Positions 44,656 to 53,332 of a stretch of 64,000 bases of DNA are shown one piece after another (positions within the stretch are counted from its first letter, which is position 1; each line of letters opens with the position of its first letter). The DNA is from Pseudoroseomonas cervicalis. GTDB lineage: Bacteria; Pseudomonadota; Alphaproteobacteria; Acetobacterales; Acetobacteraceae. The stretch lies in contig NZ_JAUTAJ010000005.1 in the NCBI RefSeq assembly GCF_030818485.1, positions 186,001-250,000 on the forward strand, written 5' to 3'. The position numbers were made by a program, and so were the translations under genes. Under the pieces are notes generated by a model that saw only the letters and a list, made by a program, of their open reading frames with translations, was not told the origin of the DNA and did not search any database.

Positions 44656-44754
44656 GGCCCCCTCTCATCGAATCCGGGGGGCCTGGACCGGTCACACCGG
44701 CGGGGAGATTTGGCCCCGCCGGGAAGCCGCGCCGCCAGCGCCAGCAGGCTGGCG
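44656..44754. other. Dyad-rich spacer between SDR and importer genes
   Basis: The 152-base gap holds three hairpins in a row: GGCCCCC (44656-44662) with 44677-44683; CCGGCGGGG (44697-44705) with 44714-44722; CGCCAG (44739-44744) with 44749-44754. No open frame or T-run. It may act as a partial terminator or stabiliser between the SDR gene and the binding-protein gene, both minus strand. Confidence 0.4.
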
Positions 44755-44779
44755 TGCCATCACCTTGGCGTGACAGCGA

Positions 44780-45547
44780 TCAGGTCCAGCCGCCATCCAC
44801 GGTGAATTCCTGCGCCGAGCACATGGCGGAGGCCGCCGAGGCCAGGAACAGCGCCATGTCGGCGATATGCGCGGGCAGGACACGGCCGGCCAGCACCTGG
44901 CCCGCCTCGATCTCCTTCTCCGCCTCCGGCGTCACCCAGAGCTTCAGCTGCCGCTCGGTCATCACCCAGCCGGGCACCAGCGTGTTCACCCGGATGTTCT
45001 GCTTGCCATAATCGCGCGCCAGGCCGCGCGTCAGCCCGTGCACCGAGGCCTTGGCCATGGTGTAGGCGGGCATGCCGCCCTGGCGCAGCTTCCAGCTGAC
45101 CGAGCCGAAATTGACGATGGAGCCGCCGCCGGCGCGCTGCATCTGCGGCACGATGGCCTGTGCCGCGAAGAAGAGCGGGCGCTGGTTGATGGCCATGCGC
45201 TCATCCCAGTATTCCGGCGTCACCTCTTCCGGCTTGTGGCGCTGGTCATTGGCGGCGTTGTTGAGCAGCACGGTGATGTCGCCATGCGCCGCCTGCGCCT
45301 GGGCGATGGCGGCGCGCAGCGCGGCGATGTCGCGCAGGTCGCAGGGCAGGAAGAGCGGGGCGGCGACCCCCTCCCCCTGCAGCCGGGCCACCAGGGCCCG
45401 GCTCTCCTCCTCGGCGATGTCGACGAAGGCGACGCGGCTGCCCTGCCGGGCGAAGGCCTCGGTCAGCGCCGCGCCGATGCCGCTGCCGCCGCCGGTGATG
45501 AAGACGCTGCGGCCTTCAAGATCAGGGTAGATGGCGTTGCGCGTCAT
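44780..45547 (-). CDS. SDR family oxidoreductase (candidate sugar 1-dehydrogenase)
   Basis: 255 residues from the ATG at 45547, next to a GGAGG ribosome site; an in-frame ATG six codons earlier is less well placed. NAD(P)-binding TGGGSGIGAALTEAFARQG, then NNAAND, catalytic Ser near SIVNFGSVSW and YTMAKAS (Tyr and Lys of YxxxK). D in VAFVDIAEE after the second strand favours NAD. Placed between a sugar importer and an aldonate dehydratase, it is a candidate for oxidising the aldose to its lactone (inference). Confidence 0.88.
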   Translation of the reverse strand: MTRNAIYPDLEGRSVFITGGGSGIGAALTEAFARQGSRVAFVDIAEEESRALVARLQGEGVAAPLFLPCDLRDIAALRAAIAQAQAAHGDITVLLNNAANDQRHKPEEVTPEYWDERMAINQRPLFFAAQAIVPQMQRAGGGSIVNFGSVSWKLRQGGMPAYTMAKASVHGLTRGLARDYGKQNIRVNTLVPGWVMTERQLKLWVTPEAEKEIEAGQVLAGRVLPAHIADMALFLASAASAMCSAQEFTVDGGWT

Positions 45548-45575
45548 GGTTCCTCCTGACTGCACCGCCGCCCCT

Positions 45576-46589
45576 TCAGCCGGCGGTGATGTTGTTGGCC
45601 TTCACCACCTCGCCCCAGCGGGCATGGTCGCGACGCAGCATGGTGTCGAAGGCTTCCGCCGTGCCGCCGCCCGGCTCGTCGCCCTGGCTGATGATGCGCT
45701 CCCGCACATTGGGGTCGCGCAGCGCGGCGTTGAGGGCCTCGTTCAGCTTCGTGATCGCCTCCGCCGGCGTGCCCTTGGGCACGGAGAGGCCGATCCAGCT
45801 GGTGATGATGAAATCCTCCAGCCCCTGCTCCGCCGCGGTCGGGATGTCGGGGAAGGCGGGGGCGCGGTTCTGCCCGGTCACCAGCATGCCGCGCACCTGG
45901 CCGGCCTTGACGAAGGGCGCCACCACCGAGGCGGCGTCAAACATCAGGCTGAAGCGGCCGGCGATGAAATCCTGCATGGCCGGGCCGCTGCCGCGATAGG
46001 GCACGTCCTGCATGGCGGGGCGGCCGATTCGCGTGCGGAACAGCTCCATCGCGCAATGCGACATGCTGCCGGCGGCGGGCGTGCCGTAATCGACGCCATT
46101 GGGCTGCGCCTTCAGCCAGCTCACCAGCTCCGGCAGCGTCTTGGCGGGAACCGAGGGGTGCACGCAGAGGATCAGCGAGCTCTGCAGCGCCAGGCCCACC
46201 GAGACCAGCTCCAGCGGGTTGATCGTCATGCCCGGGAAGGTGTGCGGGTTGATCGCCATGGAGCTGGAATTGGCCGCCAGCACCGTATAGCCATCGGGGC
46301 GGGCGCGCAGCACCGCCTCGGTGCCGATATTGCCGCCGGCGCCGCCGCGATTCTCCACCACCACCGGCTGGCCCAGCGCCGCCGACATGCCGTTCTGGAT
46401 GATGCGCGCGGCGAAATCCGTCTGCCCGCCGGGCGGGAAGCCGACGATCATGTTGACCGGCCGCTGCGGCCAGGCGCCCTGCGCCCGGGCCAGGCCGGGG
46501 GCGATGGCCGGCAGGGCCAGCCCGGCCCCGGCCGCCGCCAACAGGCCACGGCGCGTCGGCGCGAAACCGCTGTCCTTCGTGATGCTCAC
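45576..46589 (-). CDS. Bug/TctC family substrate-binding protein
   Basis: 337 residues from a GTG at 46589 with AGAGGAA eight bases upstream; longer ATG readings run into the opposite gene. Tat-like TRRGLLAAAGAGLALPA signal. Family blocks PVNMIVGFPPGGQTDFAAR, GQPVVVENRGGAGGNIG and FPDIPTAAEQGLEDF. No TctAB genes are nearby, so this is a second orphan receptor. It is directly upstream of the SDR gene (28 bases) and divergent from a LysR regulator that probably controls it. Confidence 0.9.
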   Translation of the reverse strand: MSITKDSGFAPTRRGLLAAAGAGLALPAIAPGLARAQGAWPQRPVNMIVGFPPGGQTDFAARIIQNGMSAALGQPVVVENRGGAGGNIGTEAVLRARPDGYTVLAANSSSMAINPHTFPGMTINPLELVSVGLALQSSLILCVHPSVPAKTLPELVSWLKAQPNGVDYGTPAAGSMSHCAMELFRTRIGRPAMQDVPYRGSGPAMQDFIAGRFSLMFDAASVVAPFVKAGQVRGMLVTGQNRAPAFPDIPTAAEQGLEDFIITSWIGLSVPKGTPAEAITKLNEALNAALRDPNVRERIISQGDEPGGGTAEAFDTMLRRDHARWGEVVKANNITAG

Positions 46590-46731
46590 GCAGGTTTTCC
46601 TCTTGTCCTGGACGTTGTCGCACGGTGCGGTCAGGGCCGCCCGGTCTTGTTGTTCCCTGGATAGGAGAGCGCAGCGATACCGTCTAATGTGATTTTGAGT
46701 TGAAGGCATAACAAAGAGGATATCGTCCGCC

Positions 46732-47709
46732 ATGCAGCCCCCTGCCCCCAAGCGGCTGCCGCCCAACTGGTTCGCCCGGGCGCGGCTGAAGCTGCGCCAT
46801 CTGCAATTGCTGCAGGCGCTGGACGAGACGCGCAATCTGCACCGCGCCGCCGCGCTGCTCGGCCTGACCCAGCCCGCCGCCTCCAAGCTGCTGGCCGAGG
46901 TGGAGACGATGCTGGGCGGCGCGCTGTTCGAGCGCCATGCGCGTGGCATGCGGCCGAATGAATGGGGTGAGGTGATGCTGCGCCGCGCCCGCTCCGCCCT
47001 GGTGGAGCTGGAACAGGCGGCGGCCGAGCTGAACGGCCTGCGCGAGGGCAGCGGCGGTGTCGTCGCCTTCGGCACCGTCACGGCGGCGGCGGCCGATGCC
47101 GTGGTGCGCGCGGTGGAGGCGGTGCAGCGCGAGCATCCGGCGCTGCAGGTGACGGTGGAGGTGGACACCAGCCCGCCTCTGGTCGCCAGGCTGCGCGAGG
47201 GACGGCTCGACTTCATCGTCGCCCGCCCGCCGGCCGAGCCGGTCGCCGGCCTCGATTATCGCGAGATCGGCGAGGAGGAGCTGTGCTTCATGGCGGCGCA
47301 GGGCCATCCGCTGCTCGCCCGCGGCCCGGTGGGGCTGGCCGAGATGCTGGATTATGGCTGGGTGCTGCAGCCCCCCGGCAGCCTGCTGCGGCAGGAGGTG
47401 GAGGAGATGTTCCTGCGCCACCGCCTGCCCTTCCCGCGCCGCGTGCTCAGCACCGCCTCGATGCTGCTGAGCCTGGCCGCGCTGAGCCAGGGCCAGTCGA
47501 TCGGCGTGTTCAGCGCCTCGGTCGTCGGGCTGTTCGCCGAGCGCGGCAAGCTGCAGCGCCTGGCGCCGCCGCGCGAGCAGCCAAGGCTGACGGTGCGGCC
47601 CTTCGGCCTGATCCGCAGCCGCGACCGCCCCCTCTCCCCCTCGGCGCTGCGGCTCTATGAGGCGGTGGCGCGCGAGCTGGACAGCGCCGCCGCCCCCGTC
47701 CCCGGCTGA
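46732..47709 (+). CDS. LysR family transcriptional regulator (GbpR-like)
   Basis: 325 residues. The helix-turn-helix region, LKLRHLQLLQALDETRNLHR and LTQPAASKLLAEVE, has the wording of GbpR-type regulators, which control sugar uptake in Azospirillum and Agrobacterium. C-terminal effector domain present. Divergent from the Bug/SDR genes and convergent (four bases) with the DHDPS-family gene, so it sits in the middle of the pathway it likely regulates. Confidence 0.9.
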   Translation: MQPPAPKRLPPNWFARARLKLRHLQLLQALDETRNLHRAAALLGLTQPAASKLLAEVETMLGGALFERHARGMRPNEWGEVMLRRARSALVELEQAAAELNGLREGSGGVVAFGTVTAAAADAVVRAVEAVQREHPALQVTVEVDTSPPLVARLREGRLDFIVARPPAEPVAGLDYREIGEEELCFMAAQGHPLLARGPVGLAEMLDYGWVLQPPGSLLRQEVEEMFLRHRLPFPRRVLSTASMLLSLAALSQGQSIGVFSASVVGLFAERGKLQRLAPPREQPRLTVRPFGLIRSRDRPLSPSALRLYEAVARELDSAAAPVPG

Positions 47710-47713
47710 GGCG

Positions 47714-48637
47714 TTACTTCCCCCAGCGCAGCACCTGGGCGTCCAGCCGCAGCGCCAGCTCCACCAGCCCGGCGCGCGTCGCCGGGTGCAGCGGGGCCAG
47801 CGGGTGGCGCGGCGCGTCGCAGCGGATCACGCCGCCTTCCTGCATCAGCGCCTTGGCCGCCAGCAGCCCGCATTGCCGGTTCTCGTAATTGATCAGCGGC
47901 AGCCAGCGCTCATAGGCGTCCATCGCCGCCGCGCGGTCGCCGGCGACATAGGGGTCGATGATCTGGCGGATGCCGTCGGGGAAGCCGCCGCCGGTCATGG
48001 CGCCGGTCGCCCCGGCATCGAGGTCGGCCATCAGGGTGATCGCCTCCTCGCCATCCCAGGGGCCGACAATGGCGTCGCCGCCCAGCTCGATCAGCGTGCG
48101 CAGCTTGGCCGCCGCCTGCGGCACCTCGATCTTGAAGTAGGAGACGTTGCGGATCTCCCGCGCCATGCGCGCCAGCAGCGCGGGCGAGAGCGGCGTGCCC
48201 GCCACCGGCGCATCCTGGATCATGATCGGGATGTCGATCGCGTCCGAGACCTGGGAATAGAACTCATACACGGCGCTTTCGCCGACCCGGATGGTGGCGC
48301 CGTGATAGGGCGGCATGATCATCACCATGGCCGCGCCCGCCTGCTGCGCCCGCCGGCTGCGCTCGGCGCAGAGCCGCGTCGAGAAATGCGTCGTGGTGAC
48401 GATCACCGGCACCCGGCCCGCCACATGCGCCAGAACCTCATCCTGCAGCTGCTCGCGCTCGGCATCGCTCAGCACGAACTGCTCGGAGAAATTGGCCAGG
48501 ATGCAGAGCCCGTGCGAGCCGGCATCGATCATGAAATCGACCGCGCGCTTCTGCCCGGCCAGGTCCAGCGCGCCATTCTCGTCGAAGATGGTGGGCACCA
48601 CGGGGAAGACGCCGCGATAGGGGGCGGAGCCGCTCAT
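47714..48637 (-). CDS. DHDPS/NAL family enzyme, candidate 2-keto-3-deoxy-pentonate dehydratase or aldolase
   Basis: 307 residues from the ATG at 48637, after AGGAGG. TIM barrel of the DHDPS/N-acetylneuraminate lyase family; the Schiff-base lysine is in VSYFKIEVPQAA near residue 165. The usual phosphate-like GTTGE motif is replaced by LANFSEQFVLSDAER. It follows the aldonate dehydratase by 84 bases. In non-phosphorylative L-arabinose degradation the L-2-keto-3-deoxyarabonate dehydratase belongs to this family and has this length, so that role is inferred; a 2-keto-3-deoxy-sugar-acid aldolase is the alternative. Confidence 0.85.
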   Translation of the reverse strand: MSGSAPYRGVFPVVPTIFDENGALDLAGQKRAVDFMIDAGSHGLCILANFSEQFVLSDAEREQLQDEVLAHVAGRVPVIVTTTHFSTRLCAERSRRAQQAGAAMVMIMPPYHGATIRVGESAVYEFYSQVSDAIDIPIMIQDAPVAGTPLSPALLARMAREIRNVSYFKIEVPQAAAKLRTLIELGGDAIVGPWDGEEAITLMADLDAGATGAMTGGGFPDGIRQIIDPYVAGDRAAAMDAYERWLPLINYENRQCGLLAAKALMQEGGVIRCDAPRHPLAPLHPATRAGLVELALRLDAQVLRWGK

Positions 48638-48721
48638 TCTCTGTTTCCTCCTGGGCAAGGGCCCGGCGGGCATTGGGCGATGCCGGCGGGGCGCCGGTCA
48701 ATGCCCCGCCGCGCGCTTCCG

Positions 48722-50461
48722 TCAGTGATTGTCGCGCGGCACCGGCGCGCCGCTGCGCCCGACCAGGAAGTCCAGATCGGCGCCCTGGTCGGCCTGCTGC
48801 ACATGGTCGATATACATCTTCACATAGCCGCGCTCCGCGGCCGGCGGCGGCGGTGTCCAGGCGGCGCGGCGGGCGGCCAGCTCGGCCTCCTCCACATGCA
48901 GGTGCAGCCGGCGCCCGGGCACGTCCAGCGTGATCAGATCGCCATTCCGCACCAGCGCCAGCGGGCCGCCGGCCGCGGCCTCGGGCGCCACATGCAGCAC
49001 CACCGTGCCATAGGCGGTGCCGGACATGCGCGCGTCCGAGATGCGGATCATGTCCCGCACCCCCTGGCGCAGCAGCTTCTTCGGGATCGGCATGTTGCCG
49101 ACCTCGGCCATGCCCGGATAACCCTTCGGCCCGCAATTCTTCAGCACCATGATGCAGCTGGCATCGATGTCGAGATCCTCGTCATCCTTGCGGGCGTGCA
49201 GATCCTCGATGGTCTCGAACACCACGGCGCGGCCGGTGTGTTTCATCAGCTCGGGCGAGGCGGCGGAAGGCTTGATGACGGCGCCATCCGGCGCCAGATT
49301 GCCGCGCAGGATCGCCATGCCGGATTCCGGCTTGAACGGCGTCTCCAGCGGCGTGATCACCTCGCGGTTCCAGCATTCGGCGTCGCGCACATTCTCCCAC
49401 AGGGTGCGGCCATTCACCGTGGGCGCGTCCTTGTGCAGCAGCCCGGCCTCGCCCAGCGCGCGCAGCACCACCGGCAGTCCGCCGGCATAGTAGAAATCCT
49501 CCATCAGGAAGCGGCCCGAGGGCATCAGATCGACGACGCAATGCACGCCGCGGCCCAGCGCGTCGAAATCCGCCAGCGTCAGCTCGATGCCGACGCGCCG
49601 CGCGATGGCCAGCAGATGCACCACCGCATTGGTCGAGCCACCGATGGCACCCAGCGTGCGGATGGCATTCTCGAAGGCCTCCCGCACCAGGATCTTCGAA
49701 AGGACCAGATCCTCCTCCACCATGCGCACGATGCGGCGGCCGGCCATGCGCGCCAGCTCGTTGCGGCGCGCATCGGCGGCGGGAATGGCGGCATTCTGCG
49801 GCAGGCCGACGCCCAGCGCCTCGACCAGCGAGGCCATGGTGCTGGCCGTGCCCATCGTCATGCAATGGCCGGAGGAGCGGTTCATCGCCGCCTCGGCCTC
49901 ATGGAATTCGTGCAGCGTGATCTCGCCGGCGCGCAGCTGCTCGCTCATCGAGATGATGTTGGTGCCCGAGCCGATCATCTGCCCGCGATAGACGCCGCGC
50001 AGCTGCGGCCCGCCGGAGACGCCGATGGTCGGCAGATCGGCCGAGGCCGCGCCCATCAGCAGCGCCGGCGTCGTCTTGTCGCAGCCCATCAGCAGCACCA
50101 CGCCATCCAGCGGATGGGCGCGGATCGCCTCCTCCACATCCATGGCGGCCAGGTTGCGGTACAGCATGGCGGTGGGCCGCATCGTCACCTCGCCCAGCGA
50201 GGAGACGGGGAATTCCAGCGGGAAGCCGCCCGCCTCCAGCACGCCATAGCGGACATGCTCGGCAATGGTGCGGAAATGGCTGTTGCAGGGGTTCAGCTCG
50301 GACCAGGTGTTGCAGATGCCGATGACCGGCTTGCCCTCGAACTGGTCCTGCGGGATGCCGCGATTCTTCAGGAAGGAGCGGTAGTAGAAGCCCATCTTGT
50401 CCTGCCGGCCGAACCAGGCCTGGCTGCGCAGGGTCCGGGCCGGCTTCTCCTCGCCGCTCAT
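48722..50461 (-). CDS. IlvD/Edd family aldonate dehydratase, L-arabinonate dehydratase type
   Basis: 579 residues from the ATG at 50461. Counting residues places cysteines at 59 (LNPCNSH), 127 (MGCDKT) and 200 (SSGHCMTM), lysine at 129 and serine at 480 (ARMSGTAYG). In the sugar-acid dehydratase of Rhizobium leguminosarum these same numbers are the [2Fe-2S] ligands, the carbamylated lysine and the proposed base, and its length is the same. It should dehydrate L-arabinonate or a similar aldonate (D-fuconate, D-galactonate) to the 2-keto-3-deoxy acid. First gene of the minus-strand pair with the DHDPS-family enzyme. Upstream extension of the frame to 50689 lacks support. Confidence 0.92.
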   Translation of the reverse strand: MSGEEKPARTLRSQAWFGRQDKMGFYYRSFLKNRGIPQDQFEGKPVIGICNTWSELNPCNSHFRTIAEHVRYGVLEAGGFPLEFPVSSLGEVTMRPTAMLYRNLAAMDVEEAIRAHPLDGVVLLMGCDKTTPALLMGAASADLPTIGVSGGPQLRGVYRGQMIGSGTNIISMSEQLRAGEITLHEFHEAEAAMNRSSGHCMTMGTASTMASLVEALGVGLPQNAAIPAADARRNELARMAGRRIVRMVEEDLVLSKILVREAFENAIRTLGAIGGSTNAVVHLLAIARRVGIELTLADFDALGRGVHCVVDLMPSGRFLMEDFYYAGGLPVVLRALGEAGLLHKDAPTVNGRTLWENVRDAECWNREVITPLETPFKPESGMAILRGNLAPDGAVIKPSAASPELMKHTGRAVVFETIEDLHARKDDEDLDIDASCIMVLKNCGPKGYPGMAEVGNMPIPKKLLRQGVRDMIRISDARMSGTAYGTVVLHVAPEAAAGGPLALVRNGDLITLDVPGRRLHLHVEEAELAARRAAWTPPPPAAERGYVKMYIDHVQQADQGADLDFLVGRSGAPVPRDNH

Positions 50462-50732
50462 CGGGCGTGGCCCTGGCAGTCCGCGCCATGCCGGCGCATC
50501 CGCTTCCGCATCCTGTCCTCCCCTGGGGCCGCGTTTGCGCCATCCTGGGCCGTGGAGCGATATGGGTCCAATGCGGAGTTCCGCCTGGATGATACCGGAA
50601 TTGATATAGGAAACGGGGGCAAACTCCTGGAATCCGGGTCCGTCCCCTGACATTGAGTCGCAACATCGTATATGACAGGGCCAGCTCACGACGCCCCGCC
50701 CGGGGCCGCCAGGCAGGAATCAGGAGAGCAGC

Positions 50733-51545
50733 GTGCAACCCACCACCGGCAACGCCGCGCCGCAGCAGAATTTCGGCACCGCCAACATCGCCCCGATGGG
50801 CGGCACCAGCCGCATGACGCGCTTTTTCATGGGCATCGTCGCCTGGGCCGAACGCCTGAACCTGCGCCACACCAAGGTCGGCAACCCGCCGGTCTATGAC
50901 AATGCCACCTTCCCCTGGACCGCCGAGATCGAGCGGGAATGGCACCTGATCCGGGCCGAGCTGGAGAAGGTGCTGGTCCGCCAGTCCGAGCTGCCGAGCT
51001 TCCACGACATCTCGACCGATGTGCAGACCATCAGCAAGGACAGCGCCTGGAAGACCTTCTTCCTGGCCGGCTATGGCCTGTCCTCGGAAGAGAACATCAA
51101 GCGCTGCCCGGAAACCTGGCGCATCGTCCAGAAGATCCCGGGCCTTAAGACCGCCATGTTCTCGATCTTCGAGCCGGGCAAGCACCTGCCCGCCCATCGC
51201 GGCCCCTATAATGGCGTGCTGCGCCTGCATCTCGGCCTGATCGTGCCGGAGCAGAGCGACCGGCTGGCCATCCGCGTCGAGAACCAGGTCTGCCACTGGC
51301 AGGAAGGCAAGGCCCTGGTCTTCGACGACGCCTATGAGCACGAAGCCTGGAACCACACCGACAAGACCCGCGTCGTGCTCTTCGTCGACTTCGTCAAGCC
51401 GCTGCGCTTCCCGGCCCGGCTGGTGAACTGGATGCTGCTGAACCTGGCGGTCTTCACCCCCTTCATCCGCGAGGGCCTCGACAACCACAAGGAGTGGGAG
51501 AAGAAGTTCTACGCCGAGGCCGAGGCGCTCCGGAACCGGAAGTAG
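50733..51545 (+). CDS. Aspartyl/asparaginyl beta-hydroxylase family protein (LpxO-like)
   Basis: 270 residues starting with GTG at 50733, after CAGGAGA. Iron(II)/2-oxoglutarate dioxygenase fold: PAHRGPYNGVLRLHLGL supplies the first iron His and the 2-oxoglutarate arginine, and DDAYEHEAWNHTDKTRVVLF the second His. The N-terminal RFFMGIVAWAERLN and C-terminal LVNWMLLNLAVFTPFI are hydrophobic and could bind the membrane. LpxO hydroxylates the secondary acyl chain of lipid A; that role is likely but not certain here. Transcribed alone. Confidence 0.85.
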   Translation: MQPTTGNAAPQQNFGTANIAPMGGTSRMTRFFMGIVAWAERLNLRHTKVGNPPVYDNATFPWTAEIEREWHLIRAELEKVLVRQSELPSFHDISTDVQTISKDSAWKTFFLAGYGLSSEENIKRCPETWRIVQKIPGLKTAMFSIFEPGKHLPAHRGPYNGVLRLHLGLIVPEQSDRLAIRVENQVCHWQEGKALVFDDAYEHEAWNHTDKTRVVLFVDFVKPLRFPARLVNWMLLNLAVFTPFIREGLDNHKEWEKKFYAEAEALRNRK

Positions 51546-51550
51546 AAGAA

Positions 51551-51606
51551 TCTGGGAGGGCTCTGCCCTCCCAGACCCTCCGGCCGGGGTGGCAGGGCCA
51601 CCCCGG
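51551..51606. terminator. Tandem palindromes between convergent genes
   Basis: Two perfect hairpins: TCTGGGAGGGC (51551-51561) with 51565-51575, and CCGGGGTGGC (51584-51593) with 51597-51606, each with a three-base loop. They fill the 74-base gap between the hydroxylase and zwf stops. Reading towards the hydroxylase side, the second-met hairpin is followed by TTCTTCT, so it can end the zwf transcript. Shares sequence modules with the repeat in pbpC. Confidence 0.7.
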
Positions 51607-51619
51607 ACCCCGCCTTCGG

Positions 51620-53098
51620 TTACTCCAGGCTTTCATACCAGGTGCGGCCGTCGCGCTCGATCATGGCGATCGCCGCGGTCGGGCCCCAGCTGCCGGCGGC
51701 ATAGGGGCGCGGCGCCTCGGGGCGGTCGGCCCAGCCCTGCAGGATCGGCTCCACCCAGTTCCAGGCGTGCTCCACCTCGTCGCGCCGCATGAACAGCGTC
51801 GTGTTGCCGCGCACCACATCCATCAGCAGCCGCTCATAGGCATCCGGATAGCGCGTGCCGAAGGCCTTCTCGAAGCTGATATCGAGCCCCGTCGGGCGCA
51901 GATGCAGCCCGCCCGGGCCGGGCTCCTTGGTCATCATCTCCAGCCGCATGCCCTCCTCCGGCTGCAGCCGGATCAGCAGCCGGTTGGGCTGCATGCCCAC
52001 TACCTCGCGCGGGAAGATGCTGAAGGGCGGCGTGCGGAACTCGATGATGATCTCGGACACCTTGCGCGGCAGCCTTTTGCCGGTGCGCAGATAGAAGGGC
52101 ACCCCGGCCCAGCGCCAGGAATTCACCTGCAGCTTCAGCGCGACGAAGGATTCCGTCAGGCTCGGCCCCTCCTCGCCCAGATCGGCGCGATAGCCCGGCA
52201 CCGGCTGGCCCTGAATGGCGCCCGCCGTGTACTGGCCGCGCACCGTGTGCAGATGCGCCTCATGCCGCGGGATCGGCCGCAGCGCCCGCAGCACCTTCAC
52301 CTTCTCGTCCCGCACCGCATCGGGGTCGAGCGAGATCGGGCTCTCCATCGCCAGCAGGCAGAGCAGCTGCAGCATGTGGTTCTGCACCATGTCGCGCAGC
52401 GCCCCGGCGCGGTCGTAATAGCCGCCGCGCCCGCCAATGCCGACCTCCTCCGCCACCGTGATCTGCACATGGTCGATCATGTCGGCATGCCACAGCCGCT
52501 CGAAGATCGGGTTGGCGAAGCGCAGCGCCATCAGGTTCTGCACCGTCTCCTTGCCGAGGTAATGGTCGATGCGGAAGATCTGCGCCTCCGGCAGCACCTC
52601 GCCCACCGCGCGGTTGATCTCCCGCGCGCTGGCCAGGTCATGGCCGATCGGCTTCTCCAGCACCACGCGCGACTGCGCATGCAGCCCGCCATGCCGCGCC
52701 AGGCGCTGGCAGATCGGGCCATACAGCTCGGGCGAGGTCGCCAGGTAGAATTGCCGCACCTGCTCCGGCCGCTCGGCCAGCAGGGCGACGAGCGCTTCCC
52801 AGCCCTCCTCGCCCGCGGCCTCGACCCGGCGGTAATGCATCAGGCCCAGGAACTCGGCGAGCGTCGCCTCCTCCAGCGTGCCCTCCGGCAAATAGCGCTG
52901 CAGCGCCGCCTCGGCCTGGGCGCGGAAGCCGGCATCGTCGAGCGCCGAGCGCGCCGCGCCGATGATGCGGCTGCTGGCCGGGAATTGCCGGTCGCGCCAG
53001 CGCTGATACAGCGCCGGCAGCAGCTTGCGCATGGTCAGGTCGCCGGTGGCGCCGAACACCACGCAGTCGAAGGAGGCAACGGGGAGGATACGGGCCAT
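51620..53098 (-). CDS. zwf: Glucose-6-phosphate 1-dehydrogenase
   Basis: 492 residues. NADP site VVFGATGDLTMRKLLPAL at the N-terminus; catalytic signature FRIDHYLGKETVQNL near residue 180, whose His is the base and Lys binds the phosphate; EKPIGHDLASA before it. It oxidises glucose 6-phosphate to the 6-phosphogluconolactone, opening the pentose phosphate or Entner-Doudoroff route. Usual partners (pgl, edd, gnd) are not adjacent. Upstream spacer of about 250 bases is shared with a divergent MarR gene. Confidence 0.95.
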   Translation of the reverse strand: MARILPVASFDCVVFGATGDLTMRKLLPALYQRWRDRQFPASSRIIGAARSALDDAGFRAQAEAALQRYLPEGTLEEATLAEFLGLMHYRRVEAAGEEGWEALVALLAERPEQVRQFYLATSPELYGPICQRLARHGGLHAQSRVVLEKPIGHDLASAREINRAVGEVLPEAQIFRIDHYLGKETVQNLMALRFANPIFERLWHADMIDHVQITVAEEVGIGGRGGYYDRAGALRDMVQNHMLQLLCLLAMESPISLDPDAVRDEKVKVLRALRPIPRHEAHLHTVRGQYTAGAIQGQPVPGYRADLGEEGPSLTESFVALKLQVNSWRWAGVPFYLRTGKRLPRKVSEIIIEFRTPPFSIFPREVVGMQPNRLLIRLQPEEGMRLEMMTKEPGPGGLHLRPTGLDISFEKAFGTRYPDAYERLLMDVVRGNTTLFMRRDEVEHAWNWVEPILQGWADRPEAPRPYAAGSWGPTAAIAMIERDGRTWYESLE

Positions 53099-53297
53099 GC
53101 AGCGACCTTCCGGAAAGCTGGCTGCAGCCTAGCATCGACCGGGGTCTGGCCGGAAACCGCGCCGGCGTGACATCGCCCGGCCGCCGGCGGGCGGCACAGG
53201 GCATCCACATGCTTATCCCCAGCGCCGTCCACCGGAATGGTGGATAACTTCGCTGGCCGGGCAACCCGGGGGCGGCCCCGCCGTTTCTGCCCTCGAA

Positions 53298-53332
53298 TGA
53301 CAGCATGCTGTCATTTTGACAGAAGGCTGACG
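53298..53332. promoter_or_regulatory. MarR operator array: four phased half-sites
   Basis: A perfect 20-base palindrome, AATGACAGCATGCTGTCATT, spans 53296-53315. Its half-sites TGACAG (53298) and CTGTCA (53308) are followed by TGACAG (53317) and CTGACG (53327), so half-sites start every 9-10 bases on one face of the helix with alternating orientation. The array ends 13 bases before the MarR start codon. This is the classic layout for an autoregulating MarR dimer pair; the binding protein is inferred from position. Confidence 0.75.

Noticed and set aside
50462..50689. N-terminal extension of the IlvD/Edd dehydratase to 50689.
   Set aside because: The extra residues match nothing in the family, and the ATG at 50461 puts every catalytic residue at the number known for L-arabinonate dehydratase.
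53213..53247. Two DnaA-box-like strings (TTATCCCCA and, on the other strand, TTATCCACC) between zwf and marR, suggesting an origin.
   Set aside because: Only two imperfect boxes, no AT-rich unwinding region and no dnaA, dnaN or replication genes nearby.
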